Assembly (NCBI GenBank): GCA_049890195.1
Contig: JBMHBY010000007.1
Location: 1 to 64,000 of the forward strand
Length of the DNA stretch: 64,000 nucleotides
From: JAYQKL01 sp049890195
GTDB lineage: Bacteria > Pseudomonadota > Alphaproteobacteria > RS24
Direction of reading: 5' to 3'
Shown: positions 33,481 through 42,076 of the stretch, piece after piece
How the letters are laid out: every line of letters starts with the position of its first letter
Numbering within the stretch: the stretch's first letter is position 1
Translations under genes and position numbers: made by a program
Notes under the pieces: model-generated
Database searches by the model: none
What the model saw: only the letters and a program-made list of their open reading frames with translations
What the model was told of the DNA's origin: nothing

Positions 33481-34421
33481 CAGTAGCCGGCCTCCACATC
33501 AAATACGTTTTTGAGCGGCAGGCCTTTCTTGAACAAGGCAAGGTTATCGACGAAAATCTCGGTCATGCGGGCGACAATTTCCGGGTCCCCCCAGGAGATG
33601 TGCGGGCTGAAGCGGACGCGCGCATCCGTATAGAACCAGTGCCCACTTTCCAACGGTTCGTTCTGTGCAACATCCAGGGAGGCACAGGCGATGATGCCGT
33701 CATCCAAAGCCGTCTTCAGATCCGTCTCATTGACCAGTTCGCCGCGGGCGACATTGATCAAATGCGTTCCCTGTTTCATTGCGGCAAAGCTTTCCCGGTT
33801 CAACAGATTATGTGTGGCCTTTGTGCTGGGGGCGGCGAGCACGACATGGTCGGCGTTCTCCACCAGTTCGGAAAAACTTGCCGCATGGCCCACCCCGTCA
33901 AGATCCGGTGTCGTGGTGCGTGTCATGGCACTGACCTCCATGCCGAAGGCCAAAGCGCGGCGGGCAATTTCACGCCCAATGGCGCCGAAGCCGAAAATTG
34001 CCAGTTTTTGCGTGTTCAGGCTCATCATTGGGGCGTTGCCGAAACTCCAGGTTTCCGGTGGCTCAGTGATCCACTGGCCCGGCAGGCTTTTGGCCTGGGT
34101 CAGGATCATGGCCATAACCCATTCGGCAATCGGCACGGCGCTGACGCCTTTGGAAGTGGTCAAAACCCGGTCTCCCAAGGCCTCCAACGGGAAGCCGTCA
34201 ATACCGGCCCCGACAACCTGAACCCATTTCAGTCCGTCAATACCGGCAATGATGCTGTCCAAGCCCTGCAAATTGGAGGCGACCGCCAGAAGACAGTCGG
34301 CACTTGTGCCGGCCGGGACTTCCTCTCCTATCCCAAGATAGTTGATGTCAACATCACCATGAGCAGTCCGGATGGCCTGTTCCAATGCGGGAAGTTCTAT
34401 TTGCGACAGTATTTTGACCAT
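33480..34421 (-). CDS. D-2-hydroxyacid dehydrogenase (NAD(P)-dependent)
   Basis: 313 residues. NAD-binding motif IFGFGAIGREIARRA. The catalytic triad region gives Arg in INVARGELV, Glu in QNEPLES and His in FSPHISWG. It resembles glyoxylate/hydroxypyruvate reductases and phosphoglycerate-dehydrogenase relatives without the ACT domain. It reduces or oxidises a small 2-hydroxyacid; the exact substrate cannot be told. It lies 31 bases downstream of the patatin-like gene and overlaps sixA. Confidence 0.9.
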   Translation of the reverse strand: MVKILSQIELPALEQAIRTAHGDVDINYLGIGEEVPAGTSADCLLAVASNLQGLDSIIAGIDGLKWVQVVGAGIDGFPLEALGDRVLTTSKGVSAVPIAEWVMAMILTQAKSLPGQWITEPPETWSFGNAPMMSLNTQKLAIFGFGAIGREIARRALAFGMEVSAMTRTTTPDLDGVGHAASFSELVENADHVVLAAPSTKATHNLLNRESFAAMKQGTHLINVARGELVNETDLKTALDDGIIACASLDVAQNEPLESGHWFYTDARVRFSPHISWGDPEIVARMTEIFVDNLALFKKGLPLKNVFDVEAGY

Positions 34422-34452
34422 CTGTTTTCCTTGTTATCCGCTGTTTGGGCTG

Positions 34453-35541
34453 TCATTCAATGAGTTTAACACGATTTGCAACATCGCCGGATTTTATTGC
34501 CTGAAGGAAGTCATGGCCGAGTTCATGGCTGCGCTCCAACGCTTCCTTCCATTTCCTGGCTCTGACTTCCGGTTTTTTGTCGTAGCGCCGGAAATCCTGT
34601 CGTGACGGGATGCGGCCATCCGGCAGGGAGGCGACAAAGGTGCGGCTGGGGCAAAGCAGGATAACCCGATCCAACTCTCTGGCCCCGGCGTGTCGCCAAG
34701 GATAGAATTTATCAAACCATTTCAGTTTCACTGAATTGTAAAAATGCGGATACAGGGTCAAGCCGCCGTCCGGTTGCCAGAACATGTCCGGGACCGGGTG
34801 ATAATCCAGCATGCCGCCATCATAGAGGTTCTCTTGGTTGGCCCCTACATTGTGTTTGACCGGGTGCATATAAATTGGCATGGAACCGGATGATATGACG
34901 GCATCAACAAGGTTTTGTGTTGTCAGGTCCAGAACGTGTGTTGGATAACCATCCCCCTTGACTGCAGTCTCTGACGACCGGGGATCCCTGAACACCACTC
35001 TTTCACATATATTACGCAATTCTTTGCGTCCGAACGGGGATTTGGCAAACGCCGTCATTAAGGCCACGCTTTGCTGCGTCAAGCTTTCGGAGGCAAACCG
35101 GCCCAGCGGGCGGACAGTGCCGCAATGATAACGAAAGCGCGGGTTGTCAAGAATTTGGGCGACAACTGCGGGGGTCAGCACCTTATTGATCATGTTGCGG
35201 GTTGACTGTGTGATTACATCCCGCATGGATCCGCTCAGGCCGCTGTCGTCATAGGCGGCATAAAGCTCGGCCAGTTCTGACAGCTTGCCGGTCGGGTCGG
35301 CACCGGCGGCCGCGGCCAGTTTAAAAGCCCCGACGGAGGTGCCGAACAGACTGATTTCGTGCCGGCTTCCGGCCAGCCAGTCACCGAAAATGGCCATGTC
35401 CAGACCGGCAATGGTCAGCCATTTTGATGCGCCGGACGCCCCCATGATACGGGTGATGTCTGACGGTTTGAGGCCGTTTTCGCATATATGCCTGTAGGCC
35501 GTGGGGCCGGCCAGAATGTCTAAATTATGCCCTGTCATCAC
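34453..35541 (-). CDS. divergent patatin-like phospholipase
   Basis: 362 residues. A serine-hydrolase elbow GTSVG (in ISLFGTSVGAFKLAAAA, about 68-72) and a later DGG (in LYDGGMLDYHP, about 240) form the Ser-Asp dyad pattern of patatins. The glycine-rich oxyanion loop normally DGGGxRG near the N-terminus is unusual here: MGASGASKWLTIAGLD. It likely hydrolyses acyl groups from phospholipids or other lipids. No signal peptide, so cytoplasmic or membrane-associated. Two ATGs begin it. Divergent from slyX. Confidence 0.75.
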   Translation of the reverse strand: MMTGHNLDILAGPTAYRHICENGLKPSDITRIMGASGASKWLTIAGLDMAIFGDWLAGSRHEISLFGTSVGAFKLAAAAGADPTGKLSELAELYAAYDDSGLSGSMRDVITQSTRNMINKVLTPAVVAQILDNPRFRYHCGTVRPLGRFASESLTQQSVALMTAFAKSPFGRKELRNICERVVFRDPRSSETAVKGDGYPTHVLDLTTQNLVDAVISSGSMPIYMHPVKHNVGANQENLYDGGMLDYHPVPDMFWQPDGGLTLYPHFYNSVKLKWFDKFYPWRHAGARELDRVILLCPSRTFVASLPDGRIPSRQDFRRYDKKPEVRARKWKEALERSHELGHDFLQAIKSGDVANRVKLIE

Positions 35542-35636
35542 TTGTGCCCGGATATGTCTTATGGGTTATACTGTCACCAAATATTGCAAAACAATATCAA
35601 ACCAAAAAATTAATTCCATCTGGAAAGGATCAGGTT

Positions 35637-35861
35637 TTGGCCCAAATCAGTGAAAAGGATATGGCTGTGCGCTTAACGCGACTGGAGGAGCTTGTGACGC
35701 ATCAAGCCGTGCTGATCGAGGAGTTGAGTCAGCAATTGCATAAAGATGGGCTGGCGCGGGAAAAGTTTGAGCGCGGCCTGCAGAGGCTTATTGAGCGTGT
35801 TCAACAGGTTGAGGACCTTTCCATGACGGCGCCTGATGGTGAAAAACCGCCGCATTATTGA
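35637..35861 (+). CDS. slyX: SlyX-family coiled-coil protein
   Basis: About 74 residues. A heptad-rich helix (LTRLEELVTHQAVLIEELSQ then LHKDGLAREKFERGLQRLIE) ends in the family's typical PPHY. SlyX proteins are small coiled coils of unknown function. The open frame extends to 35544, but that part (PGYVLWVILSPN) is unlike the family. GGAAAGGATCAGG ahead of a TTG at 35637 supports that start; the ATG at 35661 is an alternative. Its end almost touches the convergent outer-membrane gene. Confidence 0.72.
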   Translation: MAQISEKDMAVRLTRLEELVTHQAVLIEELSQQLHKDGLAREKFERGLQRLIERVQQVEDLSMTAPDGEKPPHY

Positions 35862-35863
35862 TT

Positions 35864-36565
35864 TTATCGCATTGATTGTGTCTGCAGTCCAAAGCCGATC
35901 CAGACGCCCTCATAATCCAGCGTGCTTTCCGGAATGAACTCCGGCAGGCCGGTCATGGCAGTGGGGCGTCCCATGTGCCTGGCGTCCACACTTAAATCAT
36001 GACGGCTTAAACCGATTTTGAAATAGGCAGACGGCGAGACATCATAGTAAAGGCCCAGACTCAGGCTGTATCCGTCCACATCAGGGTCGGTGTAATCTGA
36101 TTGCGGCGTTTTGAATGTCCCCTTGATGAGGCCCAAGCCCACAAACGGCCGAAAGCCGGTAAACTCTTTTTCAAAAGTGTAATTGGTATTCAGGCTGAGC
36201 AGTTGCAGATTGCCGTCATAGGCGGCCGGGGTCAGGCCGGCATGATGCAGTTGCCCGTCATCCAGCTTTCTGAGTTTGTAAAAAAAGGCCTGATCCAATT
36301 CATAATCAATCTCTTCAGCCTTCAGGCTGATTTCCAAAGGAAGCCAGGCACGTGACTGAACCCCGATCTCAAGGGACAGGGCTTCGGTGCCCTGATGCTG
36401 CAGCAATCCGGGAAACGTGCCTCCGACAACAGTGTTTTCAAACTTATGATGCGACACATTCACCTGACCAAACAGACGGGTTTCTGATTGCGCCTCAAGG
36501 GGGGAGGCAAACATGGCCAGAAGGGCAAGACAAAGGGGAGGCACACACACAAAATCATTACGCAT
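35864..36565 (-). CDS. outer-membrane beta-barrel protein
   Basis: 233 residues. A signal peptide (about 1-25, ending LEA) is followed by alternating polar/aromatic strands typical of an 8-10-strand OmpA/OmpW-like barrel (LFGQVNVSHHKFEN, GFRPFVGLGLIKGTF, GYSLSLGLYYDVSPSAYFKIG, WIGFGLQTQSMR). The sequence does not end in an aromatic residue, which is less usual for a barrel. No enzymatic motif. It is 25 bases downstream of bioD on the same strand but unlikely to be involved in biotin synthesis. Confidence 0.72.
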   Translation of the reverse strand: MRNDFVCVPPLCLALLAMFASPLEAQSETRLFGQVNVSHHKFENTVVGGTFPGLLQHQGTEALSLEIGVQSRAWLPLEISLKAEEIDYELDQAFFYKLRKLDDGQLHHAGLTPAAYDGNLQLLSLNTNYTFEKEFTGFRPFVGLGLIKGTFKTPQSDYTDPDVDGYSLSLGLYYDVSPSAYFKIGLSRHDLSVDARHMGRPTAMTGLPEFIPESTLDYEGVWIGFGLQTQSMR

Positions 36566-36590
36566 ATTACAGTCTCAGTTGTTGCAGGGA

Positions 36591-37292
36591 TTATGATTTT
36601 ACGGCGGTGTCGGTTAGCAAATCGTAAAGCCCGTCCTGAGCGGAAAATGCGCTGTTGCGTGCCAGTGGGACAATCGGGACCCCATGGACAAAAGGGGTCA
36701 AGGAGGCGGCGGTTTCCGCCAGGGGGACCGGGCTTTCGGCGGACTCATTCAAGATGACGGCCAAAGGGGTGATGCCTTTTGCCGCCAGAGTGTCCAGCGC
36801 GGTCAGACAGTGGGACATGGTGCCAAGATAACTGCCGATGACAAGCAGGCAGGGTGTGTCCAAACTGGCCTGCCAGTCCAGCGTGGTTGTGGTCGCGTTC
36901 AAGGGAACCATGATGCCGCCGACCCCTTCGACAAAGGTGATGTCGGCCCCTGATTGGGCTGCATCCTGCCGGCAGAAGGCCGCCACCTCCTGCATTTCAA
37001 TGTGCCGGCCCTCGCGCGCAGCCGCCATGTCAGGCGACAGTGCGGCCTGAAACCGCCAGGGAGATATTTGCTCCGCCTCTTCAAGGCTGGGCGGCTTGTC
37101 CATGGCGGTGAGCAAGCGTCCGGTGTCGCTGGCCCCAATGTTGGTTTCCTCAAACCCGCTGATGACCGGCTTCAGCGCACGTGCATCAATGCCGTCAGAC
37201 CGAAAATGCCTGAGCAGTGCCTGGGTCACATAAGTTTTACCGATATCCGTTCCGGTTGCGGCGACAAACACCTGTTTATGGAGGTGGGTCAT
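36591..37292 (-). CDS. bioD: dethiobiotin synthetase
   Basis: 233 residues. It closes the ureido ring of dethiobiotin from DAPA, CO2 and ATP. P-loop GTDIGKTYVTQALL at the N-terminus (residues about 14-27), conserved KPVISG, then EGVGGIMVPL and GSYLGTMSHCL. The start overlaps bioF by four bases (ATGA). Confidence 0.93.
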   Translation of the reverse strand: MTHLHKQVFVAATGTDIGKTYVTQALLRHFRSDGIDARALKPVISGFEETNIGASDTGRLLTAMDKPPSLEEAEQISPWRFQAALSPDMAAAREGRHIEMQEVAAFCRQDAAQSGADITFVEGVGGIMVPLNATTTTLDWQASLDTPCLLVIGSYLGTMSHCLTALDTLAAKGITPLAVILNESAESPVPLAETAASLTPFVHGVPIVPLARNSAFSAQDGLYDLLTDTAVKS

Positions 37293-38479
37293 GCGGCTGG
37301 CTCCTGATTGGAGGTGATGTCGGCGACCAGTTCCGCCAGCCGCACAATATCATCATCTCTGTGGTCGGCACTGAAGGCAAACCGCAGGCGGGCAGTGTTG
37401 ACGGGGACTGTCGGCGGACGGATGGCGCTGACCAGAAAGCCATGAGACAAAAGGGCCTGTGATGCCTGCAGCACAGCCTGATTGGTTTTGAGAATAAGCG
37501 GCACAATCGGTGATTGCGGCGGTGCCAAACCGGTGTGGGCGCAGAACAAAGCCGCTTTTTTGACCGGCAGGGCGCACAAGTCCGGCTCGTGCCGGATGAT
37601 GTGCAGTGCAGCCTTGGCGGCGGCGACATTCATCGGGGCCAGGCCGGTCGAGAAGACAAGGCTGCGCGCCCGGTTGCGCAAAAGTTCGCACACCGTTCGG
37701 CTGGCGCAGACATAGCCGCCATAGCCGCCAACCGCTTTGGACAATGTGCCCATCTGGAGGTCAACCGGCACGGCAGGGGTGAAGGCATGGGCGCTGCCGC
37801 GCCCGCCGCCGACCACGCCCAGACCATGTGCATCATCGCTCATCAACCAGGCATCATGGTGATCGGCCAGCCGCCTCAGGTCTGGCAGCGGCGCCAGATC
37901 CCCATCCATCGAAAACACACCATCAGTGACAATCAGGCAATGATCATGGTGTTGGCGCTCCGTCTGCAGGTGCGCCGCCAGATCATTCATGTCATTGTGC
38001 CTGAACCGGATCAGTTTAGCCCCTGACAACTGCCCGCCGGCATTGATGCAGGCATGGGCCAGCTCATCCACAAGCAGCAGATCTTTCGGGCCGCAAAGGG
38101 CTGGAATAATGCCGATATTGGCCAGATATCCCGACCCGAACACCAGACAGTCCTGGCTGCCTTTCATGTCGGCAAGTTGGGCTTCAAGTTCCGCAAACAG
38201 CGGATGGTTGCCGGTGATCAGGCGCGACGCGCCGGCGCCGGTGCCGTATTCCCGGGTTGCCTGCTGCGCAGCGGCGATTACGTCGGGATGTTGCGACAGG
38301 CCAAGATAATCATTGCAGGAAAAGCTGATCACGTCACCCCCGGCATCCGGCCGTGTCGCGGACGCCTTGCTGCTGCGTGAGGTGGGGACAAGAAAACGCC
38401 GCGCCTGGCGTGCCTCAAGTTGCTCCAGCTTGGTTGCCGCGAAGGAATCGAGTGAGGGGGAGGTTTTGTTTGCAGTCAT
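37289..38479 (-). CDS. bioF: 8-amino-7-oxononanoate synthase
   Basis: 396 residues. PLP enzyme joining pimeloyl-ACP/CoA and L-alanine. Fold-type I features: FSCNDYLGLSQHPD, GTGAGASRLITGNHPLFAELE, SDDAHGLGVVGGGRG, and PLP lysine in GTLSKAVGGYGGYV. It is first of a bioF-bioD operon and divergent from bioA across a 137-base gap. No BioR-type TTATCTATAA site was seen there. Confidence 0.95.
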   Translation of the reverse strand: MTANKTSPSLDSFAATKLEQLEARQARRFLVPTSRSSKASATRPDAGGDVISFSCNDYLGLSQHPDVIAAAQQATREYGTGAGASRLITGNHPLFAELEAQLADMKGSQDCLVFGSGYLANIGIIPALCGPKDLLLVDELAHACINAGGQLSGAKLIRFRHNDMNDLAAHLQTERQHHDHCLIVTDGVFSMDGDLAPLPDLRRLADHHDAWLMSDDAHGLGVVGGGRGSAHAFTPAVPVDLQMGTLSKAVGGYGGYVCASRTVCELLRNRARSLVFSTGLAPMNVAAAKAALHIIRHEPDLCALPVKKAALFCAHTGLAPPQSPIVPLILKTNQAVLQASQALLSHGFLVSAIRPPTVPVNTARLRFAFSADHRDDDIVRLAELVADITSNQEPAA

Positions 38480-38616
38480 GTATCCGGTTCAGCTCAATAA
38501 GTTCAGGGGTCCGTCCCGATTAGAGGTGTTGGCGTCCGCCCGACAGGGCGCGACATCCTTTACCCTATGAAATATGCCCATGAAAAGCTATGGTTAGTGA
38601 CAATCAAAGGGATAAA

Positions 38617-39945
38617 ATGACCATTTCACCACCAAATCCTGTCATCGATCTGCATCCGGACTGGCAACTGGACGGAGCGGACCATTTATGGCCGCCTTAC
38701 ACGCAGATGCAAACGACCCCGCTCGGCCTGCCGGTTGACAGCGCCGAGGGCGTCCGCATCAGGCTGACCGACGGGCGCGAGCTGGTGGATGGTGTGTCAA
38801 GCTGGTGGTCAACCTGTCACGGCTACCGTCACCCGCATATTGAAGCGGCCGTTATGGATCAACTGAGGAAACTGCCACATGTCATGCTGGGTGGGTTTCA
38901 ACATGAACCGGCCAGCCGGTTGGCCAAAAAGCTTGCTGATTTGGCACCAGGCGACTTAAATCACGTGTTTTTCACCGATTCCGGATCCGTTGCCGTCGAG
39001 GTCGGCATGAAAATGGCGGTGCAGTATTGGATGAACAGGGGGGAGCAGGGGCGCTACAGGTTTCTGTCCTTCAAGGGTGGCTATCATGGCGACACGCTGG
39101 CCACCATGTCCGTCTGTGACCCTGAGGAGGGCATGCACAGCCTGTTCAAGGACGCCTTGGCCAAACAGGTGCTTGTTGACGTGCCCCGGACTGAAGAGGA
39201 ACTTGAGGCGTTTTCCGGCGTTTTGGCTGAGCATTGCCATGAACTGGCGGCTGTTGTGATTGAACCGCTGGTGCAGGGTGCCGGCGGCATGAAGTTTCAT
39301 GACGAGGACACGCTGAAATTCATCCATACGCAATGCCGGGCGCATAATGTTTTGCTGATCACCGATGAAATTATGACCGGTCTGGGGCGGTTGGGTCAGA
39401 TGTTTGCCTGTGACCGGGCCGGAATCGTGCCGGATATCCTGACCCTATCGAAATCCCTGACCGGCGGAACCATGCCGTTGGCCGCGACGATTGCGTCAAC
39501 CGATGTGTTTGAGTCCTTTTTGTCGGACAATGACAATACGGCTTTGATGCACGGCCCGACCTATATGGGCAATCCGCTCGCGTGCCGGGCGGCTTTGGCG
39601 TCTTTGGAGTTGTTTGAGAGGGAACCGCGGCTGGAGCAAGTCAGGAACATTGAGGCACAGTTGCTGCATGAGCTGGCTCCGGCGGCCGATTACATTGGTG
39701 TCAAGGACGTGCGCGTGCGCGGGGCCATTGGGGTTATTGAATTTGACAGGCTCGCGGACCTCAACCATATCAAGCGGCGTTTTGTGGAGGAGGGTGTCTG
39801 GGTCCGCCCGTTCAGAAACATTCTTTACACCATGCCGCCTTATGTCATTGCGCCGGGGGACTTGCGGCTGATCACTTCCGCTATGGTCAAAATCACCAAG
39901 GAGATTTCTCCTGGTGGAAATCTTCCAACATTCTTAAATAAGTAA
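38617..39945 (+). CDS. bioA: adenosylmethionine-8-amino-7-oxononanoate aminotransferase
   Basis: About 442 residues. It transfers the amino group of S-adenosylmethionine to KAPA, giving DAPA. Class III aminotransferase with HLWPPYTQM (substrate tyrosine), GGYHGDTLATMSV, LITDEIMTGLGRLG and PLP lysine in LSKSLTGGTMPLAA. The start at 38617 is favoured by AAAGGGATAAA-ATG; an ATG at 38590 is in frame. bioB and bioC are not in the window. Confidence 0.94.
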   Translation: MTISPPNPVIDLHPDWQLDGADHLWPPYTQMQTTPLGLPVDSAEGVRIRLTDGRELVDGVSSWWSTCHGYRHPHIEAAVMDQLRKLPHVMLGGFQHEPASRLAKKLADLAPGDLNHVFFTDSGSVAVEVGMKMAVQYWMNRGEQGRYRFLSFKGGYHGDTLATMSVCDPEEGMHSLFKDALAKQVLVDVPRTEEELEAFSGVLAEHCHELAAVVIEPLVQGAGGMKFHDEDTLKFIHTQCRAHNVLLITDEIMTGLGRLGQMFACDRAGIVPDILTLSKSLTGGTMPLAATIASTDVFESFLSDNDNTALMHGPTYMGNPLACRAALASLELFEREPRLEQVRNIEAQLLHELAPAADYIGVKDVRVRGAIGVIEFDRLADLNHIKRRFVEEGVWVRPFRNILYTMPPYVIAPGDLRLITSAMVKITKEISPGGNLPTFLNK

Positions 39946-39953
39946 TACTTATT
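39937..39953. repeat. 17-base palindrome holding the stop codons of bioA and the ABC permease gene
   Basis: Arms AATAAGTA and TACTTATT around a single A, perfect. It contains the TAA of bioA and part of the TAA of the convergent permease gene. It is AT-rich, so a weak hairpin; it may help end transcription from both sides. Confidence 0.45.
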
Positions 39954-40806
39954 AAATTCTTGGTGGTTTTTTTCTGATTAAGCCAGACAAAACAAGCGAA
40001 ACCACAAAAAGCAAGCTCATATAAGCGGCAATTACCGGTCCATAGGGGAGGTGCATATTGTGAGCGGTTGGAAAGCCGGCAGCGACAGCGGCAAGTGCCG
40101 CAATATAAGCGTAAACAACTGTATGCCTTGGCGTTGCTGCCAATTGCCGGGCAGCGGCGGCCGGCAGGATCAACAGTGATGTGGTGAACAAGATACCGAC
40201 CGTCTGGACACTCAAGGCAACAGTCACAGTCAGGCTCAACAACAAAACATATTTCAGCTTCATTGTATTGTGTCCCTCGGCTTTGGCCAGATCCTCACTC
40301 AGGATCATCAAAATCAACTCAGCCCAGTAACGTTTCAAAAGTCCGAGGATCACGACCGCCCCGAACGCCAACATCAAAACCGTTCCGCCGGAGGTCAGCG
40401 ATAAATCTCCGAAAAAATACTGCTCATAATCGTGCAGATTGACATGCGCGTGGTTTTCCCCGCCTGCATCGGAAGCTGGCTGTTCCGGTTGAAGCAGGCT
40501 TAACGTCAAAATGCCGAAGGCCAGTCCGCCATGCGCCAATATGCCGAGCAGTGTGTCTGTCGAGAGTTTGTAGCGGTTTTCCATCCAAATCATGCTCAAC
40601 GCAAAAACCGAACAGACGAAAACCGCCCCAAGATGGGCGCTGCCGCCAACCAGCAAGCCCAGGGCAATACCGAGCAGGGCGGTGTGGGACAGGGCGTCCC
40701 CGAAGTAGGCCATGCGGCGCCAAATGACAAGACACCCCAGCGGCGTTGCCATCAAACTGACCAGCAAAGCGGTTGCAAGCATTAAAATTTCATGGAAGTC
40801 GGTCAT
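39952..40806 (-). CDS. znuB: metal ABC transporter permease, ZnuB family
   Basis: 284 residues with about eight membrane helices. ABC-3 family: RRMAYFGDALSHTALLGIALGLL near the N-terminus, EDLAKAEGHNTMKLKYVLLL in the middle, and LLILPAAAARQLA toward the C-terminus. A histidine-rich loop (GGENHAHVNLHDYEQYF) fits zinc or manganese. It works with the upstream ATPase. The periplasmic metal-binding component (ZnuA) is not encoded here. Specificity for Zn over Mn or Fe is likely but not proven. Confidence 0.88.
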   Translation of the reverse strand: MTDFHEILMLATALLVSLMATPLGCLVIWRRMAYFGDALSHTALLGIALGLLVGGSAHLGAVFVCSVFALSMIWMENRYKLSTDTLLGILAHGGLAFGILTLSLLQPEQPASDAGGENHAHVNLHDYEQYFFGDLSLTSGGTVLMLAFGAVVILGLLKRYWAELILMILSEDLAKAEGHNTMKLKYVLLLSLTVTVALSVQTVGILFTTSLLILPAAAARQLAATPRHTVVYAYIAALAAVAAGFPTAHNMHLPYGPVIAAYMSLLFVVSLVLSGLIRKKPPRI

Positions 40807-40824
40807 ATCGGATTTTTCTACAAC

Positions 40825-41538
40825 TCAGCTATGGTCGTGGTCATGATGATGCGGGTAGACGGCCACCATCCGTGCCATTTCATCCCCGAACAGGGATATG
40901 AATTCCGGGTCCTGCGCCACAGTCTTTGGCTCCCCCTCGCAACACACATGATGGAACAGGCAGATCACATTCTTGCTTGAGGACATGACAAGATGCAGAT
41001 CATGAGAAACCATCAAGATGGCAAGTTTTGTGGTGTTGTAAATTTCATCAAGTTTTTTGTACAAATCCAACTGGCCTTTGACATCAAGGTTCTGGGCCGG
41101 TTCGTCCATGATCAGTAATTCCGGATCATTGAGCAGTGCCCGGGTCAGCAACACCCATTGACGTTCGCCGCCGGACAAATCATGCAGCTGCCGGTGCAGC
41201 AAATGATTGATGCCAACCAAATCTACGGCTTGGTGAAATTGTCGCTCATCAAAAGACCCGGCCAGTTTTAGGAAATACGCAACAGAGAGCGGCAAAACCG
41301 GGTCAATGGTAATGTTTTGCGGCATGTAACCAATACGAAGGTCTGTTTTGCGTTCAATTCTGCCCCGGGTGGGTGTCACCAATCCCAACAGACATTTCAA
41401 CAGCATGGTTTTGCCGGCGCCATTGGGCCCGATAATGGTTACAAAATCGTTTTGAGCTATGGATATGTTGATGTCGTCCAAAAGCGTGCCATGCGGCTTA
41501 TCGATGCCGAGCGAGTGTGTTGCAATCAATGTATCCAT
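40825..41538 (-). CDS. znuC: metal ABC transporter ATP-binding protein, ZnuC family
   Basis: 237 residues. Walker A GPNGAGKTMLL, Q-loop YMPQN, signature LSGGERQWVLLTRALL, Walker B LLIMDEPAQNLD and switch histidine MVSHDLHLVM. A histidine-rich tail HHHDHDHS and VCCEGEP before it are typical of ZnuC-like ATPases. AGGTGG six bases before the ATG lies in a tandem 16-base duplication that also covers the stop of the preceding gene. The permease gene follows 18 bases later. Confidence 0.9.
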   Translation of the reverse strand: MDTLIATHSLGIDKPHGTLLDDINISIAQNDFVTIIGPNGAGKTMLLKCLLGLVTPTRGRIERKTDLRIGYMPQNITIDPVLPLSVAYFLKLAGSFDERQFHQAVDLVGINHLLHRQLHDLSGGERQWVLLTRALLNDPELLIMDEPAQNLDVKGQLDLYKKLDEIYNTTKLAILMVSHDLHLVMSSSKNVICLFHHVCCEGEPKTVAQDPEFISLFGDEMARMVAVYPHHHDHDHS

Positions 41539-41539
41539 T

Positions 41540-41571
41540 TAATCCACCTAATGACTAATCCACCTAATGAC
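41540..41571. repeat. perfect 16-bp tandem repeat between the PCuAC and znuC genes
   Basis: TAATCCACCTAATGAC occurs twice in a row (41540-41555, 41556-41571). On the coding (minus) strand each unit carries a TAG stop and an AGGTGG ribosome site. The upstream copy provides the stop of the PCuAC gene; the downstream copy provides the Shine-Dalgarno of znuC. Confidence 0.9.
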
Positions 41572-42073
41572 CGGCGTGATTGTGATGGTTTTGATGTCCG
41601 GGTTGATGGGGTGTCTTCCCGGAGTTCGTTGTTTTCGGTTTATCACCGACCGTGAGGGTCAACTGCACTTTTCCGGCCGTTTCAAAGCGCAGTGTAACAT
41701 CTACTTCATCCCCGTTTTCCAATGGTTTGATTGGATCAAACAGCATCAGATGGAGACCATGCGGCTTGAAGCGCAGGTTTCCATGAGCAGGTACATCAAG
41801 ACTTTCCAGTTTTCGCATTCGCATGACCCCATCCTTCATCATGTGAGTGTGGATTTCGACTGTTTGATAAGCCGGGCTTGCGGCAGACAGGAGCGTGTCA
41901 GCCCCGCCATGGTTGATCAGTTCGAAATAACCTGCAGCAGGACGGTTCGGCAGGTGGGTGCGCAACCACCCCGGCTTGACCATAATTTCGGCCAGTGCAG
42001 GCGAGGAAAGGCATAAAAGTGTGAAAAGTGAAATGGAAATATTCAAAAAGGATTTGGGGCTCAAAGTCATCAC
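41564..42073 (-). CDS. PCu(A)C-family periplasmic copper chaperone
   Basis: 169 residues. Signal peptide about 1-28 (ALA). The copper motif H-X10-M-X21-H-X-M is exact: H75, M86, H108, M110. The extended C-terminus is histidine-rich (HQNHHNHAGH). The family delivers Cu(I) to the CuA site of cytochrome oxidase or buffers copper. It sits upstream of a ZnuBC-like transporter in what looks like one operon and begins only four bases after the ligase/glycosyltransferase stop. This genomic pairing suggests a metal link, but which metal is moved is open. Confidence 0.88.
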   Translation of the reverse strand: MMTLSPKSFLNISISLFTLLCLSSPALAEIMVKPGWLRTHLPNRPAAGYFELINHGGADTLLSAASPAYQTVEIHTHMMKDGVMRMRKLESLDVPAHGNLRFKPHGLHLMLFDPIKPLENGDEVDVTLRFETAGKVQLTLTVGDKPKTTNSGKTPHQPGHQNHHNHAGH

Positions 42074-42076
42074 CTG

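Noticed and set aside
33351..34463. Long plus-strand open frame (370 codons) opposite the 2-hydroxyacid dehydrogenase and sixA genes
   Set aside because: It is antisense to two genes with clear family motifs, has no recognisable domain and an odd composition; a shadow frame.
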